From NCBI GenBank assembly GCA_013397865.1, contig VZTI01001177.1, positions 120,341-184,340 on the forward strand: a stretch of 64,000 nucleotides of DNA, written 5' to 3'. Of the stretch, positions 1 to 11,308 are shown piece after piece. Each line of letters begins with the position of its first letter. The stretch's first letter is position 1. The position numbers were made by a program, and so were the translations under genes. This DNA comes from Struthidea cinerea. Lineage: Eukaryota > Chordata > Aves > Passeriformes > Corcoracidae. A model generated the notes under the pieces. It ran no database searches. It worked only from the letters and a program-made list of their open reading frames with translations, and was not told the DNA's origin.

Positions 1-1604
1 AGATATGCACAGTAGAAAAGAAACTCACTTATCTCAGCCATCAGTCAGGGTTTGATGCCATGAAAGCCCTAAAATTCAGTAGCAGGTCCCTCAAGGTGGG
101 CTGAAGGCAAAAGGAGGGTTTTTGTGTAGTTTACCCTTCGTTATTATATCCTCTCCCTTTGGAAATATATTTGCAGAGAAAAAGCCTCCCTATAATTCTG
201 AAATTCCAGCATTAGACTTCATCTTGGAATATCTGGATTACAGAAATTACTTATTATAGGGGCACAGAGTTTTGAGAGAATTCTCTTTGTCAAATGCAGT
301 AAAGCCAGGCAATTTCCCACAGCCGCCCTCAACGACCCTTCCTTTAAGTCCCCTGTGACTCAGCAATTATTGCATCATATTCTGACATCACCACGTCCCT
401 GTCAGACCGTGAGGATGATGCAACAGACTTTATTCATGGCTCCACTTTCAGAGGAAAAGGATATTTTTGTCTCATCATCACTCCATTAACTGAGGGTAAC
501 AGAGGCGCTGAGTCAGATCAACACAGGCAGTGCTACATGCCTCAGGTGTCCTGCACAAATTCGTGAAATACTAAGAAAAATTGGGGTTTCGAGACTTAAA
601 AACCCAGAAACCAAACTTTGTAAGAACGCTGTGAGATAAATTTCATCGCTATACACAGCAGTAATTACGATGCAGCCCTGGTTTATAAGTTTTATTGCGG
701 TTCCTGCAATTAGCTGGATACAGCTACTGACATAAATCACGTTACAGCTTCATCATAGTCAAACATCCATTACCCACTGGGCCCCGTTGTGAAGGCTATG
801 ACAGGATTTTTAAATGCTTGTTTTGTTTATTTTTCTCCCCCAGCTGACAGTTTGTGTCACTGCTATCACCCCTCACTCCTCCAATTGCAACCACAACCAT
901 ACAATTCCCACATAATACCCATTAGCACACTCTTCCCTCAATAAATCTTAACGTTTGGTCTCCTTCCTGCAGCTTTTATTGCATGGCCTTTTCACTAATC
1001 CAGGGCTTAATACCAGGAGCTGGCAGCTGCTATTTCTGCAGCCTTCTGGACAAGAGCGTAACTTTCCTCCTGTACCCACTTTATCTGTTATTTTAAATTA
1101 TATTGATGCTATCTTGCAAACGTGCCAGAAGCGAATTGTTACTCCTTTCATTACACATTTTTTTCCCAAGACTACACCCTCACTCATAACTGGTTTTCCA
1201 TTAAAACAGTATCACATCAATTAGGCAGAATCCTAAAAATTCTTGCCAAAAGAAGCTTTTACACCTCCCTTCCACTAGAAAGCAAAGAAATAACGGGATC
1301 TGCTCATTTTTAACAGGCCTCTCCACTTTTAATCCTTCACCTTTTCTTGGGACACTAAAAATAGGTAGGAATTGCGAATTGCTCAGTGATCTATCAAGAA
1401 CCAGACCCTAGAACTGCACAGGAGCCTGGGACAGCCTTTCCCACTAAATCATGAGTTACCCATTAAGCAGCAGTTCCTTGCAACACTGAGCCACAGTCAC
1501 TGATGGCAACCAAAAATCTCAGCGTTCTGCAGCCTTCCTGATCAACATCAGAGCCAAGGGACCCCACAGGACCAGCTGCTGAGACAGATGAGGGAAACAA
1601 GGAC
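1..1604. other. Unique non-coding stretch with two MARE/NF-E2-like sites
   Basis: No repeat or exon was recognised and open frames are at most 89 codons. Two inverted matches to the core GCTGAGTCA lie at 356-364 (minus strand) and 507-515 (plus strand), with ATGCAA/TGCATCA-type motifs between them. This could be a regulatory element, but that is inference. Confidence 0.4.
356..515. promoter_or_regulatory. Paired MARE/NF-E2-like motifs (candidate enhancer)
   Basis: TGACTCAGC at 356-364 is the reverse complement of GCTGAGTCA, which occurs again at 507-515. This core is bound by NF-E2/Nrf/small-Maf and overlaps AP-1 (TGACTCA). ATTGCATCAT at 370-379 and GATGATGCAA at 414-423 resemble ATF/C-EBP half sites. 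I saw no other exact copy of the 9-mer core in the window. Function is not shown by sequence alone. Confidence 0.25.
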
Positions 1605-1772
1605 ATCCCGATGTCCAGCCTGAGCCTCCCCTGGCCCAGCCTGAGGCCGTTTCCCCTTGTCCTGTCCCTGTTCCCTGGGAGCAGAGCCCGACCCCCCCCG
1701 GCTGCCCCCTCCTGTCAGGGAGTTGTGCAGAGCCACAAGGTCCCCCCTGAGCCTCCTTTGCTCCAGGCTAAA
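1605..1772 (-). repeat. CR1 LINE internal fragment
   Basis: The reverse complement matches the CR1 region running from the GGAGCAAAGGAGGCTCAGGG block, through the 'CTCTGCACAACTCCCTGACA' block, to the block that ends in GAGGCTCAGGCTGGACAT. The usual 3' end is missing on the low-coordinate side. That is unusual for CR1, which normally loses its 5' part, so a later deletion or rearrangement is likely. The same block occurs in the plus-strand copy near 17.3-17.46 kb. Confidence 0.85.
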
Positions 1773-2337
1773 CAATCGACACTTCCCATCCTTTTCTTAG
1801 TCTCAAATTTCTGGGCCCCATTATTTTGTTTCCCTTCCCAACACGCTCTCTCAAACCCAAAAATCCTCCGACTCGGTGTCAGTGTGGCACAACGTGAAAA
1901 GGTGACAGCTCGTGCCAGTAAAGGGGGCAGTGACACATCCCAGCAGGTTATCTACACCAGGCTTGCCCTGGGGACAGGGAGAGGCAGGAGCAGGGACACG
2001 CCATGACCAGCAGACATGAACTTGCTGAGTGACCAGTGAAGCACAAACGCAATCAGTGAACCGTTCCTAACAGGTAGTGAGATGAAAAAGAGATGTCCCA
2101 GTGAGAAACACCACTGCTTAGGACAACAAAAACAGGGCAAAATATCATTTTTTTCCTCTTTTTCTCCTTCCCAGGTTTTACAACCAAGAGCATCAGATCC
2201 ATCTGCAGGCTCAGTGCCCCACACCTGCAGCAATGGAAAACCCTGTGACCTGCTTTACCTGTGCTGAAACGTGTTACCTCCTGTGTTGGTACAGCAGTCA
2301 GTGTGTCCCTTGTGCTTTGTGCTCCTGCGTTTCAGCA
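1773..2337. other. Unique stretch, no gene seen
   Basis: This lies between the CR1 fragment and the 23-bp tandem repeat. No splice-bounded frame, RNA gene or known repeat was recognised. Confidence 0.4.
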
Positions 2338-2449
2338 GGACTCAGTCACAGGTATTTAAAGGACTCAATCACAGGTATTTAAAGGACTCAATCACGGTAT
2401 TTAAAGGACTCTATCATAGGTATTTAAAGGACTCAGTCACAGGTATTTT
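2338..2449. repeat. Short tandem array, ~22-23 bp unit, about 5 copies
   Basis: The unit is close to AGGACTCAATCACAGGTATTTA. Copies begin near 2338, 2361, 2384, 2406 and 2429. One copy is a base shorter, and single-base changes (CAATCAC, CTATCAT, CAGTCAC) separate them. The array ends 6 bases before a CR1 3' end. It has no spacers, so it is a minisatellite. Confidence 0.9.
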
Positions 2450-2455
2450 TTGGCA

Positions 2456-2682
2456 CATGGAATCAGACTCACAAAAGGGATTGGGTTGGAAGAGATCTCA
2501 AAGCCCATCCAGTCCCACCCCCTGCCATGGGCAGGGACACCTTCCACTGTCCCAGGCTGCTCCAAGCCCCAATGTCCAGCCTGGCCTTGGGCACTGCCAG
2601 GGATCCAGGGGCAGCCACAGCTGCTCTGGGCACCCTGTGCCAGGGCCTGCCCACCCTCCCAGGGAGGAATTTCTTCCTAAAA
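2456..2682 (-). repeat. CR1 LINE 3' end
   Basis: CATGGAATCAGACTCAC at the left is the reversed CR1 terminus. It is followed by the reversed 'GGATGGGCTTTGAGATC' block, the 'AGGCTGCTCCAAGCCCC' block and the 'GGCACAGGGTGCCCAGAGCAG' region. The copy is about 227 bp and 5'-truncated. Open frames of 73-138 codons here are by-products of GC-rich CR1 sequence. Confidence 0.95.
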
Positions 2683-4797
2683 AATAACAAACATTCGCTT
2701 AATATTCAAGGAGGGCTCTTCCTCAGCAGGCAACACAAGGGGAACGTATAATGGATTTCAGTGTGTAAGAGGAAACCCCCTGCACTGTGCAAGGCCTGTC
2801 AGAATAAATGCAGCTCCAATCAGTTTTAAATTACAGAAAGACTACTGTGTATTACACCTTGTAAGCACTGTGCTCCCTCCAGGAGAACACGAAAACATTT
2901 GTTTTTCTCAAGAAATTTCTTTGCACTGCTGATTTTATGGTGCTCAAAATATCCCAAACACATCATATAACCCTTGTGGGACAGGAAGAAATTTAAATGA
3001 CTTTTTCCTTGTGAAGAGAACTCTCAAAAGCAGTCTCTGAAATGGACCAAAGTACCTAATGTTGGAAGAAGGATCAAGAGACTTGGCTGCTTCTTTCCCT
3101 CAGGATCTCAAGGCCCCCTCTATCCAATACGTATGGGACATAAAGTGAGCAGGTATTGAACTGCATGACAGCAATTCCTACTGAGAAACTCTCCCTTTGC
3201 ATCACCCAGGACCTGTGCCACACCTTGGGACAACAGAGAAAACTCATCCTGCTGCTGGCACCACAAGAGGAGCAGGAGAGGAGCATTTGTAGACGCTGCA
3301 GCATCCGAAAGATTTGAGTTCTGTGATTGAGAAGGTGCCCATGGGGCTGCACCTCTGTCCTTACAGCGTCTGCTCCTTGTGCAGAGACAGAGGAGTCATT
3401 TTTTCCATGCTGAAAACCAGCACACCGCCATTTCAAACACGAGGCTGATGAGACTTTTCTACAAACAGCCAACATTTCCTGCCCATGCTGCAAACACTGC
3501 TTTGACTTCTGCTCTGCCTGGGCAATTCCCGCTGTCCTCAGACGCTCCCGGCCATGGCAGGCATGTTCCATCACCCAAACTTCCCTGCAAAACCCTCGCA
3601 GAGATATTTGGCAGGACTGTAACTGCTAAATGAGGAGCAATCAAGTAGTTCACCCAATCAGTTTTCTAATTCACCACAACTGCTATAAATACGACCCATT
3701 ATTACTGAATGTAGCTTTTAGGGGGGAAAAAATACACGCAAACTTCCTGCTGAAGCTAATCTATGGGAAAATTATACAGAAAATCACATTAAAGTCTAAG
3801 TAAACACGTTGGCACCCTCCTAATGTATGTGCATAGATTACTGGGGTGTGCTTGCAGGATAAGTGCCATTTGATGTTCAAATTATTGGTGGATATTTAAA
3901 GCTGATTACCCTAGAGGTAAGATATAATTGGTAAACAAGGAATATATACAGAACAACAACATAATAACCACAAGTTGTATTTATTTCACAATCCATTCCC
4001 ACAATCAGGACAATAGTTCAGTCAAGTTCCTAACTCTATTTTCAAGCTAGCAAAATAAAATCAGAAATACCAAAGGCATTATTTTCCATGGTATGGGATT
4101 GAAAGGTGAATGGAAAACCTTACTGGACTTCACTGTCACGTCCCCACAAAATGGATATAGACAATAAGAGAATGAACAGAGAGGAGACCGTGGCGTGGTC
4201 CCTGAATTCCTGAGGAGATCCATCTCCTCACAGGTGTGATGGTGGGACATGTTCACCTGGTTGGCACATACATCTAATTACCTACAGTATTCCTCCTTTC
4301 CAGTGTAGGCACCTTGTCTAGACTGTTTGATTACCCCCATCTGTAATCAGCCTCTGGTTTTTCTCTCTCTTTTGACTTGAGATGCCTTTCACTTCACAAA
4401 ATGGTGCAAATTCCTGCCTCCTACCATGTGTTTCTTCTTTATTGCTCTGAGACACCAACAAATTGCTGTGGTTTGGGCTGTCCCACGGATGACCTGAATG
4501 AGCCCCAGCAGCCACAGCAGTGCTGGGCCCTCAGGCTCCCTGATGGAGTTACGGAGTTTTCTGTGGGAAACAGGAACCCTCATTCCCTTCAACACCTGAT
4601 GTTACAGCTGGCAGCCAAAGGGATTCTCCGAAAGCAAACGCTAGGGAGAAGACCTTCCACGTTGAGAGCATGGTTGAATAAGGTGGATAATAATAACCAA
4701 AATCTACATATATAAAAATCATCATCAAAACAAAGGAAGGCTGTTTAGAGCATGCCTTACCCAGCTGCTCATGCTTAGGGTGTCTGTCAATAAACGC
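2683..4797. other. Unique stretch, no gene seen
   Basis: The longest frame is 166 codons on the minus strand (3074-3574), with no recognisable domain and within chance expectation. The first part is of average composition and the region 3660-4060 is AT-rich. No repeat was recognised. Confidence 0.4.
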
Positions 4798-4930
4798 ACA
4801 GCCTGGCTGGATTTGTAGCTTGGAGCAACCTGGCCTAGGGGAAGGTGTCCCTGCCCGCTGTTCCACCACCTGGAACAAGGTGGTTCTTCAGGTCCTTTCC
4901 AACCCCACCCATCCCATGATTCCATGATTT
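4798..4930 (+). repeat. CR1 LINE 3' end
   Basis: The block AGCAACCTGGCCTAGGGGAA is followed by GTGTCCCTGCCC, TTCAGGTCCTTTCCAACCCC and a CCCATGATTCCATGATT terminus. This is the CR1 3' untranslated end, in plus orientation, about 133 bp and diverged. Confidence 0.9.
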
Positions 4931-5482
4931 GAGTATAGGACACATCAGGAGTTCCCCCATGAGACCACCAGCACATGTCAAACTGGTTTCAAGCATGTAG
5001 CAATGACGACCTAGAGGAAAGCAAACATCTCACTCCCTGCTGGAAGACAAGGGGAGGACCTCACAGACAATTCCCTGCCCTCGAAGGCCTTGGAGGAGCA
5101 GTCTGAGCCTTCCTCACACAGGAGGAGACTCCAGCAGTCAGACAGATGACGCAGGAAAACACTCAGGAGGAGGAGCTGGGTCCTGGTTAAATCCTACGCA
5201 GAGCAGCCAGAGAGGAAAGAAGTGCTACAGCACTGATGGCAGCAGGGGGAACAGGCAGCTGCAGCTGGGAAGTCTGGAAATTTATTCAGCTAAGCCATCA
5301 CATTAACATGGGAGCAGGGGAAAAACCATTAACTGGAAGAGTGTGGAAAAAACGAAAAAAGCCACAAGACCTAGAATCGCAAGGCTCAAGGGCACCACAG
5401 CAAGAACGAAATGTTTCACAACACATTTTTTTAAAAAATGGTAACATATTCGAGCTCGTGTTCAAAAATATGGCACCAATTT
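4931..5482. other. Unique stretch, no gene seen
   Basis: Purine-rich around 5040-5230. No domain or repeat was recognised. A 191-codon plus-strand frame starting at 5236 runs on into the next CR1 and is not a gene. Confidence 0.35.
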
Positions 5483-5640
5483 CATGGAATCAGACTCACA
5501 GAGTGGTTTGGGTTCAAAGGGACCTCAAAGCTCATCCAGTGCCACCCCCTGCCACGGGCAGGGACACCTTCCACTATCCCAGGCTGCTCCAACCTGGCCT
5601 TGGACACTGCCAGGGATCCAGGGACAGCCACAGCAATTTC
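5483..5640 (-). repeat. CR1 LINE 3' end
   Basis: It begins with the reversed CR1 terminus CATGGAATCAGACTCACAG, then GTGGTTTGGGTTCAAAGGGA and the conserved reversed 3' blocks as far as the GGGATCCAGGGACAGCCACA block. It is 5'-truncated, about 158 bp, and shares its start with the 2456 copy (the ATCAGACTCACA variant), so the two may be of the same subfamily. Confidence 0.95.
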
Positions 5641-7431
5641 TGGAAGACTTCTTGCCTGCAGACACATCTTGAGACCAGCCCTGTCAGCAGTGCCCTAAGG
5701 TGGTCCCATCTCCAGTGCCAACCTTCTGCCCCTACATCTCCCCACAGAATCCACTGCTCTGTCCTTGGAGTGGCTTTCGTTTCAGAAGAGCATTGTCCTC
5801 GTGGATTGTGAAGTGCTTTTAGAACAAAGGAATTACAAAAACTCCAGCCTGAGGGGGTAGGCAGGGTCAGGTTTCCCACCTCCAGTTAAAAATGCAGACC
5901 TCCAAAGCAGACAGAGCAAATTTACAAAGAATACAAACCTTGCACTTTCAGACGCCAAAAATGCAACTCTACCGACTAAAAAAAAAAATCAACTCAAAAA
6001 CAACTCCTCCAAAAAAGCCAACTAGAATTTACAGACAGAGAAAGGAAACAGGATATCGTACTTGAATCACCTGAAACAACAAAAGCCAAAAACCAGGAAT
6101 AATTAGATTTTAATGGGGCCTAAATACTGATTTTAACAACTTCAAGCATCTCATGCACTCTTTTGTCTTCTCATTATTTTGATTTCATATGTTATTTAAT
6201 AGAACTTCATGTGCTTTGCTAGGAGAAGAGAAAAAGTGTTTTTATTAAGCATTAATTCTTTTATTTAGGTGGCAGCAAACATCTCTGCCATCTGTCGTAA
6301 AAGAGCTTCTGGTGCTACTCTAAAACAGCATCAGAGACACAGGCATGCTGCTTTCATCATCACTTGCTTTTCAAGGCAGCCAAAAGAGCTCTGCTCCAGG
6401 AAACAAAGGTTCCTAAAAACCCTATAAACAGTTCAATAAGAGAGATTTGGAATTCAAACATGAAAATCCTAAATTCACTTTGTGCCTCCACGGCTTAACT
6501 CAGCCGGTTGCGATTTCTGAATTCTTCCACTAAAGATGCATTAAAAAAAAAAATCCTGCCCTAACACAGCTTTGCCAGGAGCTCAGGCTTTCAAATTACT
6601 TGAAATTGTATCACAAATCGAGAGCTTGCAAGAAATATGGAGAGATTCTCTGGTAAGTACATCACAGAGATAATGAAAACCAATGTAATCCAGAAAATCC
6701 AGTTCTTCTGAAAGTAAGAAAGTAAGGACAGGTGTCTTCCTAGGGAGATAAAAACTGACAGCTCAAGAAAGAACTGAAGGAAAAAAATAGTCTTTATCAC
6801 AAAAGAAGAGTTTTCTGATGTATTTCAAGTACTGAAAAATCTAGGATTTGCTTAACAGCTCTGCTGGCAGATCTCAGCCAGAGAACTCAGAAAGATTGCA
6901 GGAGGTAGTGTCTATCAGTTCATTTTTTTTTGCATAAAACTCATGCTAGTCCGTGTCTGGGCAGGGGAAAGGCATCGTGGTGGTGTTAGAAAAGGTACAA
7001 TCCCCTCCCTTCTGTCCTGTTACTAAACCAGAGACACCGCTCAGGCTGCAGCTCAGCTCCTCAGGGGCTGGGAGGTGCTGAGGATGGTGACCCACTGAGA
7101 AGAACCCCACGGCAGGTCCCTGTGACACTGTGCAGGCTGGCAGAGCAGGCACATGCACCTCAGGCTGAGCCAGAGGAAAACAGGATTATACAGGCAAATG
7201 ATTCCTTGGGTTTGTGACGTGATCAGACCAAGTCAGTGACCAGGGAACACCTCACAGCATCACTCCGTGTGTCAGCCCACCACCTGCGTTTTAGCTCCTA
7301 GTTTTAACAGCAGTTTGCCATGGAATTGTCACAATTAGGAAAAAAAAAAACCCAAACCACATTCTGTTTACCATACATGATAGTTCTTCTCACCAATCAA
7401 AACCATCCGAGTATTCTGCTCAAAAAGAATA
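5641..7431. other. Unique AT-rich stretch, no gene seen
   Basis: Contains A-runs at 5979-5988 and 6541-6552 and an A-run at 7340-7350. Frames are at most 101 codons and the longest overlap the CR1. Nothing recognisable was found. Confidence 0.4.
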
Positions 7432-7820
7432 TGTCGGAGTGCACTGGGTGCTGGAAGAGAGACGGGCCCTGAGGATCAGAGAGAGGGGCTCTGTCCTGGG
7501 CCCGGAGGTGACCCTGGGAGTGCATCCAGGTCACCGGGGACGGACTGAGAGAGGATTGTGTGTTTATGGACAGACTGGGCCTGTGAGAAGTGTTCATTGC
7601 AGTTTGGGGCCTTATAGGGCATTGTTTGCCTGTTACCATCATAGGTAAAATCTGTGCAATGCCCCAGGTGATTGGGGGACACTGTGGGGAACATCTTTCC
7701 TGTTTATAGGATGTGATATCCTGTTGGGTGCTGGGATTTAGGGAATTCTGACTGCGCAATAAATGGCTTTGCCTTTCTCCGTCTGATGAGCAAGGTCCTT
7801 GCCCATGCGTCAGTACTGCA
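7432..7820 (+). mobile_element. Solo LTR, ~389-bp family, copy A
   Basis: The element starts TGTCGGAGTGC and ends CAGTACTGCA, giving TG...CA ends. AGAATA flanks it at 7426-7431 and 7820-7825, a 5-6 bp target duplication depending on how the last base is assigned. A TATA-like TTATAGGA lies upstream of AATAAA at 7758-7763, 57 bases before the end, as expected for U3-R-U5. No primer-binding site or retroviral gene follows, so it is a solo LTR or a non-autonomous element. Two relatives lie at 52750 and 63253, about 94-95% identical by eye. Confidence 0.85.
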
Positions 7821-7825
7821 GAATA

Positions 7826-10323
7826 TTCTTAGATTATCTTCGTGGGTTTCCTCAGCTTTTTGCTGAGAAGGGCAAGAGCCTGGGCAAGCACAGCAAGAAA
7901 CAAAAGTGTGATTAGAGAGCCCAGAGAGGCTCCACATGGCTTCCTTGATAGCAAGGACGAGGTGTGCTCCGCTCATCCAAAATCCCTCTTCTTTTCCATA
8001 GCAAGGATTCGCAGTATCTCTCCGAAGGAGGGACTCTCCATCTCGTCCTCTCTGCCCGTTACTGCTCCCCACTTCTCCACACCATCAAAAATCCTGTCTC
8101 TTTTTTTTGCTATTTGGCAAACAGGTTTACTTACATCAGTATTTTAGCTGGTGCTGGGTATAAAAGATGATGTGCCAGGAGAAGCGCTGTGACACGCACA
8201 GAATTACTCTGAGCTTTCTGTGTGCACACCACGGTGTCGCGCTGCCAACGGGCACCTCTGGAATTTAGGAAGAGATTGCTGTGCAGTCCAAAGGCACCGC
8301 AGCACAGATATCATTACACAGAACCCATGTCTCGGGTTAGTCAAGGCAATCATTCAAAGCAGCAGCTCATCAAAAAGGCCCTCAAGAAGCCGCCAAAGCT
8401 CTGTAGCTCCTGTCAACAAGATCCTGCAGGGAAAAACACAAGTGACGAAGAAAAGAAAGGTCTCTAACTTTTAGCGGCAGATCAATGAAATACATCAGTA
8501 CATCTCATCCCTTAGCAGACAACATTTGGCCTCATGGAACGTGCTATTAGACAAAATTGGCAGGAAAACCTCTCCAAAGCACAGGCCCCTCACAGCAACA
8601 GCTCCAGAGATAAAACTGCGAATTCTGAGCGAAGCACTGAGTTCTGATACAGGAAGATGTGAAGGTGGCTGACGGAACAACAGCTCTGCAGTCGAGGTTT
8701 GCATTTTTCCCCCCATCACAGGCCTAACAGCTCCTTCACGTCTGATAAGCAAGCGAGAGCAATGCAGAAATATGTTAATTGTAAACAGGTTTTATTTACA
8801 GGACACTTGTCTTGTGTCTAACTAAAATGAAAGGAGAAACTGGATTTGGATGGCTTGGAAAGAGAAGGGAAATGAAACAGGTTTGGTCCAGCAGCCCATC
8901 ACAACCTCCTCATGGTGCTGAGGGATCTCAGAGGCACAAGAGCACTGTATTTGCATGTGAATATTGAACATGTTGTACCGCAGTCAAATACCTCCCCCAT
9001 GGAAAAAGGAATTGCTTCCCTGCTCTCCTGGGGAAGGCAAGGCCCTGGAAAAAGCCCTGCCTGCCCCTGGCTCCCTGTGCAGCTGCTCCTGCATGGAGCC
9101 AGAGCCTTGCAGAGCATCCAGCACAGGCACCAGGATGTGCCTCCACCCACACCCCAGCACTGCTCCGGCAGCCTCTGCCCACGTGTTAATCTGGCAAACA
9201 TCAGCGAAGCCAAGGACTTGAAGAACCCTGCCTCCATTTCAGATGACTTCACTGTGACCAAACCCTTCACCTCCCTCAGGTCAAGGAGATGTGAGGATTT
9301 TCAGGATGGAGCATCCTGTGCTTTGTGGCCGGGTGAAAGGCTGCCTCCCCCCACCTACAGGCACAGCAGCCTTCGCTCTGTGCCCTCAGGAAAATGCAGG
9401 AAGGATTCAGAGGTGTGCACACGTTTATAGAAGTTTCAATTCCCACCCACCAGTCTCCAGAAGCGTTGTTCAGAATGAAGTCGGGGCTGCAAAGCAAAGG
9501 AGAGCAGTGCTGTGGCTGTGACAACACTGGCCAGGTGAAATAGAGACATTGCCTACAGGAAGGAACCAAAAGCTCTCTGAAATCATGAGACAATCACTGC
9601 TCTTGGCTTCCTGGCTTAGGAACAGCTCCAACACCTGCGCACAGAGAGATTCCAGCACCAGGGAATCAATGAACGCTGCTACCTCCTCACCTCCCACACT
9701 CAGTTAAGCACTACTTACTCCAAGTTGCATTTTACTCCCCCAGCACAATTATTTAGGTGATATAAACCATTATTATCCATCCTCATGGGTTTCATATGCA
9801 AGATATCTTTATTTAAAGAAAAAACCTCTTCATGGGAGTGGTGAAACGCACTCTGGGTACACCACCATAATGCAAGCAGAGCAGGATTTTGTTTGACAGT
9901 TTAGAACATAAAATTATATTGGATAAGGGGAGAAAGGCTTTCATGCAGTAATAAAAGCTACAATCCTAAAATAATCACTCCACTTGAACACACCTTCAAA
10001 ACGTATCCTCATTTAATACTGCTGGTACACAGGGAATTCTCCCTCTGTGCTAGAAAATGTCAGGTGCTCAGATTAATAATTTTTGATTTTCTCCTCTTAC
10101 TCCCACTTTCAACCCAGCAGTAACATGTCCCATTATCTGTTTCACACTAATTAGCAACAACAAAACCCAAGCTGTTTTAACACAGAGCCTCTTTTTGTGT
10201 TACACAATGTAAATTGGATGGGCAACACAACTGAAAGGGTGGGAAAGGCAGCGAGGAGGTGGGGGGAGAAAAAACCCTGTAAAATGAGAAAAATCCCTTT
10301 AAATTCTGAGTGGAGGCAAATTT
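7826..10323. other. Unique stretch, no gene confirmed
   Basis: Contains GTATAAAAGATG near 8159 and two overlapping frames around 8220-8474, one ending in a lysine-rich tail. It also holds a 172-codon frame (8912-9430), the longest in the window that touches no recognised repeat. None shows a domain I recognise or convincing splice context. Confidence 0.35.
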
Positions 10324-10383
10324 CATAGAATCATTAAGGTTGAAGAAGACGTCCAAGACCATTGAGTCCAACCTGTGACCTTT
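10324..10383 (-). repeat. CR1 LINE 3' end, old fragment
   Basis: CATAGAATCATTAAGGTTGA followed by AGACGTCCAAGACC and ATTGAGTCCAACC is the reversed terminus of the older CR1 type (the 'TTGGACT...GATCTT...TTCCAACCTTAATGATT' class). About 60 bp. Confidence 0.85.
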
Positions 10384-11308
10384 CACCACATTTGAAAAAG
10401 ATACAGTGGCTATTATTGCCTTGCAAAATCAAATAATTTGCCTAATTACATTAACAAGTGCTGTCTATGCAGATGAAGACCAACAGAAAAACCTAATTAT
10501 TAATTAACACATCTCCTTGAATCTTGTACTTCGGTGAAACATTAAAATGAGCCTTCCACCAGACCTGCCAAACAGTACAAGGAGCAGAGTTAATACTAAG
10601 AGAAAAATCCTAGCACCATTTCTTTTCAGAATCCAGAAACTTTTATAATCACAGGCACTTTTTGAAACATAAACAAGGAAGTAGCAGGTCAGAGCAGTGT
10701 GGCAGGTTCAGCTTTCCTTCTGTCTGGAATAAATTTTCCCCTGAGTTTCCCCTGTGGCACATCCTCCACCACTGGTCAGAGCCAAATCTTCCCAGTTGTG
10801 GTTTTGGTGGCCTTTCCACCCTCCAAAGCATCAACACTGCCTATGAAATTCTGCCTTTCTGCCCAGAATTCTACATCCACAAATGGTGCAGTGCTGTGAA
10901 TATTCACTTTGGTGGGGGGGGGCTTTCCAGCAAACTGGCTCCTCATCAGCAGAGCAAATGTTAATTAATATTTTCAATTAACTGCCAAAGTCCCAGCAGT
11001 TTGGGAGTGCAGTGTGCCCTGAGCTTGGCTGCTCTGCAGCAGTGAGCAGAAGGCTGGTCTGGCAGGGAAAAAGGGAGAAAAGCTCTATTTTGTGGTCAGA
11101 TCCCACAAATCCCTTCCCAAGTGCTGCTGAGGGAGGGTGAAAGAGTGAGGGCATCACACAGGTGAGGCACGCATGCAGTGACTGTTCAAATTCCAAGCAA
11201 AAATGTCCTGTCCACAGGAATGTAATCCCGGGGAAGGTACAGAAACACAGGCAGCTGGGGTGCCCCACCACACCAGTACAGGCTGCACTCCTGAGGCTGG
11301 TGGACAAG
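10384..11308. other. Unique stretch, no gene seen
   Basis: Contains a G-run at 10912-10922. Frames are at most 109 codons. Nothing recognised before the LTR. Confidence 0.4.

Noticed and set aside
2338..2449. Regular repeats considered as a CRISPR-like array
   Set aside because: Units are contiguous with no spacers, and the DNA is from a bird. It is a minisatellite.
8157..8474. GTATAAAAG box followed by lysine-rich small frames
   Set aside because: TATA matches are frequent by chance. The two small frames overlap in different registers and neither has a family match.
9240..9281. Short AG...CAG|GTCAAG interval considered as a mini-exon
   Set aside because: Only ~36 bp with a weak acceptor; such patterns are common and there are no partner exons.
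8912..9430. 172-codon frame in unique sequence
   Set aside because: No recognisable domain. With six frames and 3/64 stops, about two frames of 165 codons or more are expected by chance in 64 kb.
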